The notes beneath the pieces were generated by a model. It did no database searches. It saw only the letters and a list, made by a program, of their open reading frames with translations, and was not told the origin of the DNA. A stretch of DNA of 64,000 nucleotides from a virus, in IMG/VR virus record IMGVR_UViG_3300032050_009888, positions 1 through 64,000 of that record; one strand, written 5' to 3'. Each line of letters starts with the position of its first letter. Position 1 is the first letter of the stretch. Below are positions 6,316 through 15,660 of the stretch, piece after piece. A program made the position numbers and the translations under genes.

Positions 6316-9174
6316 ATGGCTAATGAATTTGTAATAAAAAATGGGTATATTTCTAAAGGAAATTCCCAATTAAGTGGCTCTTTAGATGTTAGTGGAAGCA
6401 TTTCAGCTTCATTAGGAGCAAACACAGTAGGATTTTATGGAACATCATCTTGGGCTGTATCCGCATCCTGGGCCCCAGGAGCAACACCTACAACTCCAGG
6501 TGGTTTAAACACTCAAATCCAATTTAATAGCGCAAGTGTATTTAGTGGTAGTTCAAATTTAACATTTGATTATAGTAATAATACATTAAAGTTAACTGGT
6601 AGTTTAGTCACAACTGGTTCAAATACATTTATTGGTACTCAAATAATAAGTGGCTCAATTAACTTTGGAGACGGCAGTAAAATTCAATCAATATCAGCTA
6701 GTTCAGGTGATGGTGGAGGATACACAACATTAACATTAAAACCAGATACAAGCATATTATCTGACCAATATATAGTATTAGATCCAACATCACCTAACCA
6801 TATCCATATTCGTGCTGGCGGTGTGATAGATTCATCAAGTGCTTATTTATATTTAGGTGGTGAAAAAGCAAATGTAGTTGTACAAAATTTAGATGGTTCT
6901 TTTAATGAAAAATATTGGGTTCAAATAAATGCCCAAACAGGTTCAACCCAATATACTTGGACCTTTGATGACGATGGGACTCTATTAGTCCCAGGTGATA
7001 TAACAGGAGCCGGAAACTTAGCAACGACTGGTTCAAATACATTTATTGGTACTCAAATTATAACAGGAAGTTTACTAACAACCGGCTCAAACATATTCAT
7101 TGGTACACAAACTGTAACCGGTAGTTTATTTACAACTGGTTCTAATACTTTAGTAGGTAACACAATATTATCTGGTACCCTACAGATACAAGGTGAATAC
7201 CCACCAGAAGCAGGTTCTGCATCAGTTTCTATTGTTGGTAATGTAGATTTAAATGGCTTTTTAAGATTTGACCCAGTAACATCAAACATTGACACAACAA
7301 TATCTGCCTCATACATCTATGTATCGGGTTCAACAAATGACTTATATTTTTCACAAAATGGTGTAGGATATACTAACACAACACGTTTACGCTGGATAGA
7401 AGGTAATTTATATACTGGTTTATTACATGGTGGTTTAATTACAACACAGTCATCTACAATATACCAAGTAGGTAGTGGTAGTGGTATTATTGTAGACCTT
7501 AATGCATCAATTGGTGATGATCCATATCCTACAATACAATTTTTAGAATGGAATAATTTAACCAATACTATTGATGCTTTAAGTGGATCATTTGATCAAC
7601 AGTTTGTAGCAATATCCTCCTCAGCAGGTACAGCAGTAATTAAAGCACAAGGAACACCATATGTTGATGGTGATTATAATGATTTTATTCCAATTGGTAT
7701 TGTACTTCATCAAAACAGATCTACAATAAATGGTGTTCAAACTTTCCCTGGTGTAGCATATGGATGGAAGCAAAGATCTTTTGATTTTATTAAAGCATTT
7801 GGAGCATTAAAAATTTCAGGATATGCTTTAACACCAAGTGGATCTTCAACAGGAAGTTTAGTATTAAGTGGTGGCACATCTTGGGTAGATGGTAGAAATT
7901 ATGTAGTTGATCCTAACCAACCAAGCTATATTGTAGAAGCAACAGGTATAACTACTTCTAAAATATTTAGATACTACCAATCAGGATCTAATTGGCAATC
8001 AAATTGGGGTTACAATACAAATGGAGGAGCTGGTTATGCTACAATAGATCCATCCCAATATTCAAACGCGGGTACATTAACACCTGTAGGTTCTAATAAA
8101 TGGACTATACAAAGAGTATATTATTTTCCTAATAGTGCAACAAAGGCATTATTTGTTTATTATGGAAATGCTGAATACGCCAATGAAGCAGATGCATTAG
8201 CAGCAGTAACTACTGAACCATTTACCGAAGCTCCTAATACAGCCGCCAGCTCCATTTATGTTGGTTATATGATATTAAGAAATGATGCTAATTTTACAGT
8301 ACCCGCGTCATATGAATTTTATCAAGCAGGGTTATTTAGAGGGTCCGGTACTGGTGGTGCTGGTGGAGGTGGAGCATCTACATTAGCAGGATTAACAGAC
8401 GTATCCATCTCAACCCCAGCAAATGGTGATTTGTTAATATATAATGGAGGAACAAATCTTTGGAATAACACAAAAACATTATCAGGAAGTTATACATTAT
8501 CTGGTTCATTAACAACAGATGATGGAGTATCAGTTATTAATTTAACAGCATCTTTTGTAAGTGCCTCTTCTATCACAGGTTCATTATTCGGTACAGCTAG
8601 TTACGCTTACACCGCTTCTTATTTAGATGGAGATAGTATTGTTATTAATAATAATGCTAATAATTCTATACTCACAGCCACAGGTAATGCTGATACATTA
8701 GATGCTGAATCCAATTTACAATTTGACGGATCAATTTTAACATTAACCGGAAATCAAATTACAGTTGGAAATCAATCTATAACAGGTTCACTACTAGTAT
8801 CAGGATCTTCAACATTTACAAACATAGGCCCAGCTGTATTTAGTGGTAGTGTTAATGTAACTAATGGTATAACAGGAAGTCTTTTTGGTACAGCTAGTTA
8901 TGCTTATACTGCCTCCTATGTTAATGGGATGATTACAAAAAATAACGCTGTAGCTGGTGGAACTTTTGCTGGTAATCCTAAAAAAGCAACAGTTACATTT
9001 GCCACACCATTCCCAAATGCTAGTTATAGTGTGACTGTAACTGGTGAAGAAGCAAGATCATGGATTATTGAATCTAAAGTATCGGGTAGTTTTATTATAA
9101 ATTCTAATAGTAATACTGCTTTAGCAAATAGTGTTTATTGGCAAGCTATTAGTTATGGAGAATTTAATCAATAA
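6316..9174 (+). CDS. large tail fibre protein
   Basis: 952 residues of Ser/Thr/Gly-rich fibre sequence. It has repeats of TTGSNTFIGTQ(I/T)(I/V)(S/T)GS (around 6610-7150), IQFNSASVFSGSSNLTFDY, and two copies of ITGSLFGTASYAYTASY (near 8575 and 8872). A central globular region follows (about 7200-8370) and includes a glycine linker GTGGAGGGGASTLAGLTDVS. The last ~80 residues (KATVTFATPFPNASYSVTV, then YWQAISYGEFNQ) match the compact C-terminal domain common at phage fibre tips. Function: host adsorption, as a trimeric fibre. A hairpin follows the stop codon. Functional call is by family pattern. Confidence 0.75.
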   Translation: MANEFVIKNGYISKGNSQLSGSLDVSGSISASLGANTVGFYGTSSWAVSASWAPGATPTTPGGLNTQIQFNSASVFSGSSNLTFDYSNNTLKLTGSLVTTGSNTFIGTQIISGSINFGDGSKIQSISASSGDGGGYTTLTLKPDTSILSDQYIVLDPTSPNHIHIRAGGVIDSSSAYLYLGGEKANVVVQNLDGSFNEKYWVQINAQTGSTQYTWTFDDDGTLLVPGDITGAGNLATTGSNTFIGTQIITGSLLTTGSNIFIGTQTVTGSLFTTGSNTLVGNTILSGTLQIQGEYPPEAGSASVSIVGNVDLNGFLRFDPVTSNIDTTISASYIYVSGSTNDLYFSQNGVGYTNTTRLRWIEGNLYTGLLHGGLITTQSSTIYQVGSGSGIIVDLNASIGDDPYPTIQFLEWNNLTNTIDALSGSFDQQFVAISSSAGTAVIKAQGTPYVDGDYNDFIPIGIVLHQNRSTINGVQTFPGVAYGWKQRSFDFIKAFGALKISGYALTPSGSSTGSLVLSGGTSWVDGRNYVVDPNQPSYIVEATGITTSKIFRYYQSGSNWQSNWGYNTNGGAGYATIDPSQYSNAGTLTPVGSNKWTIQRVYYFPNSATKALFVYYGNAEYANEADALAAVTTEPFTEAPNTAASSIYVGYMILRNDANFTVPASYEFYQAGLFRGSGTGGAGGGGASTLAGLTDVSISTPANGDLLIYNGGTNLWNNTKTLSGSYTLSGSLTTDDGVSVINLTASFVSASSITGSLFGTASYAYTASYLDGDSIVINNNANNSILTATGNADTLDAESNLQFDGSILTLTGNQITVGNQSITGSLLVSGSSTFTNIGPAVFSGSVNVTNGITGSLFGTASYAYTASYVNGMITKNNAVAGGTFAGNPKKATVTFATPFPNASYSVTVTGEEARSWIIESKVSGSFIINSNSNTALANSVYWQAISYGEFNQ

Positions 9175-9175
9175 A

Positions 9176-9189
9176 AAAGCTTGGCTTTT
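9176..9189 (+). terminator. possible terminator hairpin after fibre gene
   Basis: AAAAGC-TTG-GCTTTT directly follows the stop codon, with a further T-rich stretch (ACTTTTTAAG). The stem is short and AU-rich, so efficiency is uncertain. Confidence 0.4.
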
Positions 9190-9222
9190 ATGACTTTTTA
9201 AGTTATATTAAAAATAAAAGTT

Positions 9223-9450
9223 ATGGAATTAAATAAAATTAAAAGGTATAAGTCACCTGATGGTACCGTCCGTTATGTTAGTGACAATAAATTACATAAT
9301 CCTGAAGGTCCTGCTCTAATTCATCCTGATGGAAAAGAAGAGTATTATTTATTTGGTATTTTTTATACTAAAGATGACTTTAAAAAAGTTAAAAAAGATG
9401 GTACTGGTTTACCTTGGTATAAAACAGGAGCAGCTAAAATGAGACATTGA
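9223..9450 (+). CDS. small MORN-like protein
   Basis: 75 residues: RYKSPDGTVRYVSDNKLHNP, EGPALIHPDGKEEYYLFG and IFYTKDDFKKVKK. The HNPEGPALIHPDGKEEYY unit resembles short repeat proteins widespread in large phages (G-P-A-x-I-x-x-DG-x-x-x-Y/W), of unknown function. The start context is AAAAGTTATG. It is followed after 1 nt by the P-loop gene at 9452. Confidence 0.6.
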   Translation: MELNKIKRYKSPDGTVRYVSDNKLHNPEGPALIHPDGKEEYYLFGIFYTKDDFKKVKKDGTGLPWYKTGAAKMRH

Positions 9451-9451
9451 T

Positions 9452-9982
9452 ATGAAGATTGGATTTTGTGGAACAGTAAGTGTAGGCAAAACTACACTAG
9501 TAAACGCTTTAAAAGAATTACCTGAATTTAAAGACTATAAGTTTGCTACTGAGCGAAGTAAGTATTTAAGAGATTTAGGAATACCTTTAAACACAGATAG
9601 TACATTAAAAGGTCAAACTATATTCTTAGCTGAACGATGCTCAGAATTACTTCATGAAAATGTTATAACTGATAGAACAGTTATAGATGTAATGGCGTTT
9701 ACTTTTTGTGCTGAGTCTATAGATATTTTTGATAAAGATGGGTTTGAAGAATATGCTTCTAAGTTTATTGAGGAATATGATTGGATATTTTATGTTAGTC
9801 CTGCTGGTGTTGCTATTGAAGATAATAATGTTCGCACTACTAATGTAGATTATAGAAATCAAATAGATGATATGATTAAATACATCTGCTCTTCTAATTT
9901 AGATAAAATAGGGAATTTCGGAATAATATCAGGATCTACTGAGGATAGGTTAAAACAAATAAAATCTTATCTAGGTCTGTAA
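9452..9982 (+). CDS. P-loop NTPase (AAA_28 / NadR-like kinase fold)
   Basis: 176 residues. Walker A GTVSVGKTT spans residues 7-15, followed by FATERSKYLRDLGIPLN, the LAERCSELLHENVITDR block (a DRT-type motif as in deoxynucleoside and NadR-like kinases) and FYVSPAGV. The size and motif order fit the AAA_28 group of small ATPase/kinases. Possible substrates are nucleosides or cofactors, but no residue settles this. Tandem with the gene at 9223; its stop TAA runs straight into the next TATTTATA element. Confidence 0.65.
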   Translation: MKIGFCGTVSVGKTTLVNALKELPEFKDYKFATERSKYLRDLGIPLNTDSTLKGQTIFLAERCSELLHENVITDRTVIDVMAFTFCAESIDIFDKDGFEEYASKFIEEYDWIFYVSPAGVAIEDNNVRTTNVDYRNQIDDMIKYICSSNLDKIGNFGIISGSTEDRLKQIKSYLGL

Positions 9983-9990
9983 TATTTATA
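9983..9990 (+). promoter_or_regulatory. TATTTATA element
   Basis: Directly abuts the stop codon of the P-loop gene and is followed by ACAAAAACTATTCA, with 14 nt to the ATG at 10005. It would drive the terminase operon. Confidence 0.55.
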
Positions 9991-10004
9991 ACAAAAACTA
10001 TTCA

Positions 10005-10793
10005 ATGAAACGTAAAGACCTATATAGTTATATCCGTGAGGAAATTATAGAAACACTATCTGAAATAGATGTTGATAAAGCAGCTGGAGCTGTAGTTGTT
10101 AAAAAAGGAACACCAGCATCTGCCCCACCAGAAATCAAAAAATATACAACTCAAGGTATTGATGTTAATGTGGTAGCTGAAGAAGATATTGACGAAGCTC
10201 GTAAAGCAGGTGGTTACAAAATAGGTGACACAGGTAAATTTGCTGAAGCTAAAGAATTATATGGCGCGGGTCTTTATGCTGATGTATTAAAAGCAATTGA
10301 AGAAGCAGGTGAGGATGGTCTTACTCAAAAAGATTTAGGAGCTAAATTAGGTAAAGGTGATGGTTCATCTCTTAATTTTATTTTAAATAAATTTAAAGCT
10401 ATTGGAGTATTAGGTGGAGGTAAATTAGCAGCAGCTGAAAAACCATCTAAAGCAGCTCCTGAGGTTGAACCTGAAGCAGATGAAGAAGAAGATGATTTCT
10501 TTAAAGCAGATGATGAAGACACAACTCCTGAAGAAAAACCACAAGTCACTACTGATAAAGAAATTAAAAAAATAGCAGGTGATATTGATACTGGAAAAAG
10601 CAGTGAGCTTAATAAAGCAATTAATGTTATTAAAAATGTAACTGACAAACTCCAAAATATGAAGTCTGGATCAAAAGAATATAATGACAAAATGATCGCA
10701 TTAAGACAATATATTGGTAAAAATAAAAATCTTCTTAGAGGACAAGATATTAGTTTATTGACTAAGAAACTTATAGGAGGTGGAGAAATATAA
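10005..10793 (+). CDS. winged-helix protein next to terminase; candidate small terminase or packaged DNA-binding protein
   Basis: 262 residues. The N-terminus MKRKDLYSYIREEIIETLSE resembles a capsid-targeting helix with IIE and LSE sites. A winged-helix region lies at about residues 80-145 (YADVLKAIEEAGEDGLTQKD, then LNFILNKFKAIGVLGGGKLA). An acidic, probably disordered region follows (EPEADEEEDDFFKADDEDTT), then a helical lysine-rich C-terminus. Its stop shares one base with the start of the large terminase (TAATG). In T4 the small terminase gp16 is directly upstream of gp17, so position and DNA-binding domain fit, but length and tail differ. The targeting-like N-terminus points instead to a head-packaged protein. 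No confident family match. Confidence 0.55.
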   Translation: MKRKDLYSYIREEIIETLSEIDVDKAAGAVVVKKGTPASAPPEIKKYTTQGIDVNVVAEEDIDEARKAGGYKIGDTGKFAEAKELYGAGLYADVLKAIEEAGEDGLTQKDLGAKLGKGDGSSLNFILNKFKAIGVLGGGKLAAAEKPSKAAPEVEPEADEEEDDFFKADDEDTTPEEKPQVTTDKEIKKIAGDIDTGKSSELNKAINVIKNVTDKLQNMKSGSKEYNDKMIALRQYIGKNKNLLRGQDISLLTKKLIGGGEI

Positions 10794-12364
10794 TGTCGCA
10801 AGACTTAAAACAAATAATAAGAGAAGAATACGTAAAGTGCGCTCATGACCCGGCGCACTTTATGCGTAAGTATTGTCATATTCAACATCCACAACGTGGG
10901 CGAGTAATTTTTAATCTTTATCCATTTCAAAGTAAAGTATTAACATTATGGAGAGATAATCCATACTCTGTTGTTTTAAAATCTAGACAGTTAGGTATTT
11001 CAACATTAGCGGCTGGTTATTCTTTATGGTTAATGTTATTCCATAAAGATAAAAACGTATTATGTTTAGCTACTAAACAAGAAACAGCTAAAAACATGGT
11101 AACTAAAGTACGTTTTATGTACGATAATTTACCATCTTGGCTTAAATTACCAGCAGATGAAAATAATAAATTAAGTTTAAAACTAAATAATGGTTCTCAA
11201 ATCAAAGCAGTATCCGCAGCTGGTGATGCAGGTCGATCTGAAGCTGTATCTTTACTTATAGTTGATGAAGCAGCATTTATTGAGAATATAGGTGAAATTT
11301 GGGCTTCTGCTCAACAAACCTTAGCAACAGGTGGTGGTGCTATTGTATTATCTACTCCATATGGTACTGGTAATTGGTTTCATCAAACCTGGGTAAAAGC
11401 AGAATCACAAGAAAATGACTTTTTACCTATTAAATTACCTTGGTATGTTCATCCTGAACGAGATGAGACTTGGAGAAAACGCCAAGATGAATTACTAGGT
11501 GACCCTAGACTAGCAGCTCAAGAATGTGACTGTGATTTCACAACATCAGGAGATGTAGTTTACTACCCAGAACATTTGGAGTATATGATGACTACTCACG
11601 TTTGCGAACCTATGGAACGTAGAGGAATAGATAAAAATTTATGGATTTGGGAATCACCAGATTATACTAGGAATTATATGGTGATAGCAGATGTAGCTAG
11701 AGGTGATAGTAAAGACTTTTCTGCATTTCATATATTTGATGTTGAAACTAATGCACAAGTAGCTGAATATAAAGGACAATTACCACCTAAAGAATTTGGT
11801 TATATGTTAGTAGGTATAGCCTCTGAATATAATGAAGCATTATTAGTAGTAGAAAATAATAATATTGGATGGGCAACATTAGATGCTATTCAAGAAAGAA
11901 ATTATAGGAATCTCTATTATTCACCAAAGAGTGATACCCCACTTTCTGATTCGTATTTTAGTCAATATGAAGATCACTCTAAAATGATACCTGGTATTAC
12001 TATGAATTTAAGGAATCGTCCTTTAATTATTAATAAGGGTAGAGAGTATTTTGGTGATCATAGTGTTATAATTAGATCAAAAAGATTAATTGAAGAAATG
12101 AAAGTTTTTATTTGGAGAAATGGTAGAGCTGAAGCACAAGCTGGATATAACGATGATTTAGTTATGTCTTATAGTACCGCTATGTATCTTAGAGACACTG
12201 CTTTAAAAAATAAAACACAAGGAATTGAATTAACTAAAGCAACAATAAATAATATATCAAAACCAGCTCAATATCAAGGAGCATATTTCGCTACAGGTAA
12301 AGATAACCCATATCATATGCCTACAAACAATGGTGGAACTGAAGATATTAGTTGGTTACTTTAA
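10793..12364 (+). CDS. 17: terminase large subunit (gp17-like)
   Basis: 523 residues; the DNA-packaging motor ATPase and headful nuclease. Walker A is SRQLGIST (64-71), matching the T4-type SRQLGKTT. Walker B is LLIVDEAAF, with D158 and E159, and the coupling motif LSTP is at 186-189. The nuclease domain begins with MVIADVARGDSKDFSAF (D300), then LVVENNNIG (E354) and AGYNDDLVMSYS (D455), the three acidic residues of the RNase H-like site. The sequence is complete and of normal length for marine T4-like phages, slightly shorter than T4 gp17. The start overlaps the upstream stop by one base, and the portal gene follows 11 nt later. Confidence 0.96.
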   Translation: MSQDLKQIIREEYVKCAHDPAHFMRKYCHIQHPQRGRVIFNLYPFQSKVLTLWRDNPYSVVLKSRQLGISTLAAGYSLWLMLFHKDKNVLCLATKQETAKNMVTKVRFMYDNLPSWLKLPADENNKLSLKLNNGSQIKAVSAAGDAGRSEAVSLLIVDEAAFIENIGEIWASAQQTLATGGGAIVLSTPYGTGNWFHQTWVKAESQENDFLPIKLPWYVHPERDETWRKRQDELLGDPRLAAQECDCDFTTSGDVVYYPEHLEYMMTTHVCEPMERRGIDKNLWIWESPDYTRNYMVIADVARGDSKDFSAFHIFDVETNAQVAEYKGQLPPKEFGYMLVGIASEYNEALLVVENNNIGWATLDAIQERNYRNLYYSPKSDTPLSDSYFSQYEDHSKMIPGITMNLRNRPLIINKGREYFGDHSVIIRSKRLIEEMKVFIWRNGRAEAQAGYNDDLVMSYSTAMYLRDTALKNKTQGIELTKATINNISKPAQYQGAYFATGKDNPYHMPTNNGGTEDISWLL

Positions 12365-12375
12365 ATAAATAAAAC

Positions 12376-14247
12376 ATGGCTGATACTAGTGTATTTACAC
12401 GATTACGAAGACTATTTTCAACGGATGTAATTATTCGTAATGAAGGTGGAAACCAACTTAAAGTAATGGATGTTGATTCCATTCAAAGAAGTGGCAAATA
12501 TGAAACAAACTCTTTAGTTGATAGATTTAGTAGAGTTTATTCAACAAACGCAACCTCACTTTATGGTCAACAATTAAATGTTAACTATCAATATCTAAGA
12601 TCTCAACTCTACTCAGATTATGATGTGATGGATAATGATGCTATTATAGCGTCTGCTTTAGATATTGTAGCTGATGAATGTTCATTAAAAAATGAAATGG
12701 GAGAAGTACTCCAAATTCGTAGTTCAGATGAAGATATTCAAAAAATACTATATAATTTATTCTATGATGTTTTAAATGTTGAATTTAATCTTTGGTCTTG
12801 GACTCGCCAAATGTGTAAATATGGTGATTTCTTTTTAAAATTAGAAATCGCTGAAAAATTTGGTGTGTATAATGTAATTCCTTATACTGCTTATCATATT
12901 GAAAGACAAGAAGGATATGATTCAAATGCTCCAACAGCAGTAAGATTTAGATTCAACCCAGATGGATTTGTAGGAGGTACAGGTCAGTATACTGTTCCTA
13001 ATATGGGTGGAGGTAATAACATTAATGCTTCTGGTATCTTTTTTGACAATTATGAAATGGCTCATTTTAGATTGTTAACAGATGTTAACTATCTTCCATA
13101 TGGTCGTTCATATATAGAACCTGCTCGTAAATTATTTAAACAATATACATTAATGGAAGATGCTATGTTAATTCATAGGATCTCTCGCGCTCCTGAAAAA
13201 CGAATATTTTATGTTAACGTAGGAGCTATTCCTCCTAACGAGGTAGAAAACTTCATGCAAAAGACTATTAGAACCATGAAGAAAGTACCTTATATGGATC
13301 CACAAACTGGTGAATATAATTTAAAATACAACATGCAAAACTTGTTGGAAGACTTTTATATTCCTGTTCGAGGTAATGATCAAACAACTAAAATAGAAAC
13401 TACTAAAGGTTTAGAGTATAATAGTATAGAAGATGTAGTATATTTAAGAGAAAAGTTATTTGCCGCTCTTAAAGTACCTAAAGCATTTATGGGCTATGAA
13501 AAAGATTTATCAGGCAAAGCAACATTAGCAGCAGAAGATATTCGTTTTGCTCGTACAATTGATAGAATCCAACGTATTCTTTTATCAGAACTATATAAAA
13601 TAGCATTAGTACATTTATACACTCAAGGATATAGAGGTGAAACTTTAACTAATTTTGAAATCTCATTAACAACACCTTCAATCATTTATGATCAAGAGCG
13701 TATAATGTTAATGAAAGAAAAGGTAGAATTAGCTAAAAACATTATGGATGCTCAATTATTACCCACAGATTGGATTTACCATCATATATTCCACTTTAGT
13801 GAAGACCAATATGATGAATACAGAGATTTAATACTTCAAGATGCTAAACGTAGATTCAGATTAGCTCAGGTGACTAATGAAGGTAATGATCCATTAGAAA
13901 CAGGTAAATCTTATGGTACACCACATGACTTAGCAGCTTTATATGGTAAAGGTCGTGTTGTATCTGATCCTGCTAATGTTCCTGATGGTTATGGAGATGA
14001 TATAACTTTAGGAAGACCTAAAGAAAAAGTAAGTACTATTAATACTCAATATAATCCTTTAGGTAGAGATCGTTTAGGTAGAACAGCCATGAAAAATGAT
14101 GATGAAATGGCAGGTCAATCCAAACAATTGACAGAAAATACTTATCTAAAAAATAAACAATTTTTAAATGAAATAGAGAAAAAATTAGTTTTCCAATCAG
14201 ATAAGGCAAAAGAATCATTATTAGACGAAAAACAACTGCGAGGTTAA
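12376..14247 (+). CDS. 20: portal protein (gp20-like)
   Basis: 623 residues. It begins with VFTRLRRLFSTDVIIRNEGG and has the T4-type portal blocks NDAIIASALDIVADECSL, YGDFFLKLEI, RIFYVNVGAIPPNEVENF, KVPYMDPQTGEYNLKYNM, EDFYIPVRG and FMGYEKDLSGKATLAAEDIR. It forms the dodecameric ring at the packaging vertex, nucleates head assembly and docks terminase and neck. The start follows AAATAAATAAAAC without an SD. It is probably on the terminase message, since no TATTTATA element separates them. Confidence 0.95.
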   Translation: MADTSVFTRLRRLFSTDVIIRNEGGNQLKVMDVDSIQRSGKYETNSLVDRFSRVYSTNATSLYGQQLNVNYQYLRSQLYSDYDVMDNDAIIASALDIVADECSLKNEMGEVLQIRSSDEDIQKILYNLFYDVLNVEFNLWSWTRQMCKYGDFFLKLEIAEKFGVYNVIPYTAYHIERQEGYDSNAPTAVRFRFNPDGFVGGTGQYTVPNMGGGNNINASGIFFDNYEMAHFRLLTDVNYLPYGRSYIEPARKLFKQYTLMEDAMLIHRISRAPEKRIFYVNVGAIPPNEVENFMQKTIRTMKKVPYMDPQTGEYNLKYNMQNLLEDFYIPVRGNDQTTKIETTKGLEYNSIEDVVYLREKLFAALKVPKAFMGYEKDLSGKATLAAEDIRFARTIDRIQRILLSELYKIALVHLYTQGYRGETLTNFEISLTTPSIIYDQERIMLMKEKVELAKNIMDAQLLPTDWIYHHIFHFSEDQYDEYRDLILQDAKRRFRLAQVTNEGNDPLETGKSYGTPHDLAALYGKGRVVSDPANVPDGYGDDITLGRPKEKVSTINTQYNPLGRDRLGRTAMKNDDEMAGQSKQLTENTYLKNKQFLNEIEKKLVFQSDKAKESLLDEKQLRG

Positions 14248-14259
14248 ACAATCCTGATA

Positions 14260-14267
14260 TATTTATA
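14260..14267 (+). promoter_or_regulatory. TATTTATA element
   Basis: Thirteen nt after the portal stop codon and 18 nt before the ATG at 14286, followed by ACAAAAAC. Confidence 0.5.
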
Positions 14268-14285
14268 ACAAAAACATAACTTTAA

Positions 14286-15143
14286 ATGCTTATAAAACAT
14301 TCAAAATTTAAGAATACAGGTATTCTCTTTGAATTATTAGTAAGGCAGATAACATCCGACACTTTATCGGGTAAATCCTCAGAAGCCACGGGTATTCTTA
14401 AAAAGTTTTTCAGTAAAACTGAATTAGGACGCGAATATAAATTATATGAAAGTTTATTAAAGCGTACTAATTTAACTGAAGGGAAAGCTGAAATTATAAT
14501 CAATACTATCTTAGAAAGCTCCAAGCAATTAAACCGCTCAGCTCTTAAAAGACAAAAGTATAATTTAATTAATGAAATTAAAAAATATTATAATTTAGAG
14601 GACTTTTTTAAAAGTAAATTACCTAACTATAAGGCTCAAGCCTCAATCTATACTTTAATTGAAGCCTATAATAGTGAGAAAAAAGTGTTTCATGAGCAAA
14701 CAATTTCAAATAAATTAGTTTTACTTGAACATTTAACTTCATTAACATCAAAACCAAAAGAATCTAATGATGAAGTAATAAATGAATTTTCTACTTATGA
14801 CAAAGATACTCGTATCTTAACATATAAAATTTTATTAGACAAATTCAACAGTAAATACTCAGACTTTAGTAATACTAAAAAAACAATTCTTAAAGAGTTT
14901 ATTAATAGTGTAGATAACACAAGTAAACTTAAAGAATTTTATAATACTAAAATTGGTGATTTCAAAAATGAACTTGTTAAATTAAATAAAAAAACTAAAA
15001 ATGAAGTTACCAAAATTAAAATCAATGAGGTAACTAATTTATTACTTGAGTTAGGAAAAAATGATAAAGTAACTAATGATAATATAGTTAATTTATTACA
15101 ATACTGTGATTTAATTGAAGAACTTAAATCAGTAAATGGATAA
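14286..15143 (+). CDS. helical head-region protein of unknown function
   Basis: 285 residues, almost entirely helical and lysine-rich. It begins MLIKHSKFKNTGILFELLVR, then ITSDTLSGKSSEATGILKKF and LKRQKYNLINEIKKYYNLED, and ends YCDLIEELKSVNG. The start KHSKFKNTGILFELLVRQIT is a signature I associate with a conserved but unnamed protein beside the portal in marine T4-like phages. It lies where T4 has the head-core genes 67 and 68, so a prohead assembly role is plausible. Its last 8 nt overlap the next gene. Confidence 0.65.
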   Translation: MLIKHSKFKNTGILFELLVRQITSDTLSGKSSEATGILKKFFSKTELGREYKLYESLLKRTNLTEGKAEIIINTILESSKQLNRSALKRQKYNLINEIKKYYNLEDFFKSKLPNYKAQASIYTLIEAYNSEKKVFHEQTISNKLVLLEHLTSLTSKPKESNDEVINEFSTYDKDTRILTYKILLDKFNSKYSDFSNTKKTILKEFINSVDNTSKLKEFYNTKIGDFKNELVKLNKKTKNEVTKIKINEVTNLLLELGKNDKVTNDNIVNLLQYCDLIEELKSVNG

Positions 15144-15660
15144 ACCTAATTTAAATAAACTTAAAGAAGTAGTACTCAAAAAGTTAAAAGAAATGAGTGC
15201 TACTGGCGCTGGAGCAGGTGCTGGTACTTTCACTCCTGGCTCTGGAGCTCAATATGCTACTCCTTATGCTTTTAATCCTAATAAAAAAGCTAAAGGAGCC
15301 CAAAATATTTATTATTATAAGTTAGGTTGGAAACCAGTAAATGCTAAAAAGCTTCATAAAGCTTCTAAAACTATAGATCATAAAGATTTATGGAAAAAGA
15401 AATTAGAAGAAGAAGCAACTGACACTTACATTAATAATCTTAACTTAACTGATCCTGCTTTATCACAATTTATAGAAAAAAGAGTAAGTGATTTTGATAA
15501 AATAGAAGATAAATTAAACACTTTACTCCCTCTATTAAAACAAGCTAAAGCACAAACAATGGAGTACTATAAAAATTCTCCAGACTTTAAAATACAGTAT
15601 GGTACCGATTTAGCAGTTGATTATTTAGACGACATCATTAAACTCTTCAATAAAAAATGA
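15136..15660 (+). CDS. head-region protein with Gly/Ala segment and capsid-targeting-like N-terminus
   Basis: 174 residues. Residues 1-20 (MDKPNLNKLKEVVLKKLKEM) are an amphipathic lysine-rich helix ending in an LKE|M cleavage-type site. A flexible segment follows (SATGAGAGAGTFTPGSGAQ, then YATPYAFNPNKKAKG), then a basic segment YYYKLGWKPVNAKK and a helical C-terminus. The gene sits between portal and prohead protease, overlaps its upstream neighbour by 8 nt (ATGGATAA) and the downstream one by 4 nt (ATGA). Likely a prohead core or internal head protein processed by gp21; this is inference from the N-terminus and location. Confidence 0.6.
   Translation: MDKPNLNKLKEVVLKKLKEMSATGAGAGAGTFTPGSGAQYATPYAFNPNKKAKGAQNIYYYKLGWKPVNAKKLHKASKTIDHKDLWKKKLEEEATDTYINNLNLTDPALSQFIEKRVSDFDKIEDKLNTLLPLLKQAKAQTMEYYKNSPDFKIQYGTDLAVDYLDDIIKLFNKK

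Noticed and set aside
10325-10801. Long open frame on the minus strand opposite the winged-helix gene
   Set aside because: Low-complexity Ser-rich antisense of an acidic region, no start signal, and the + strand gene is well supported.
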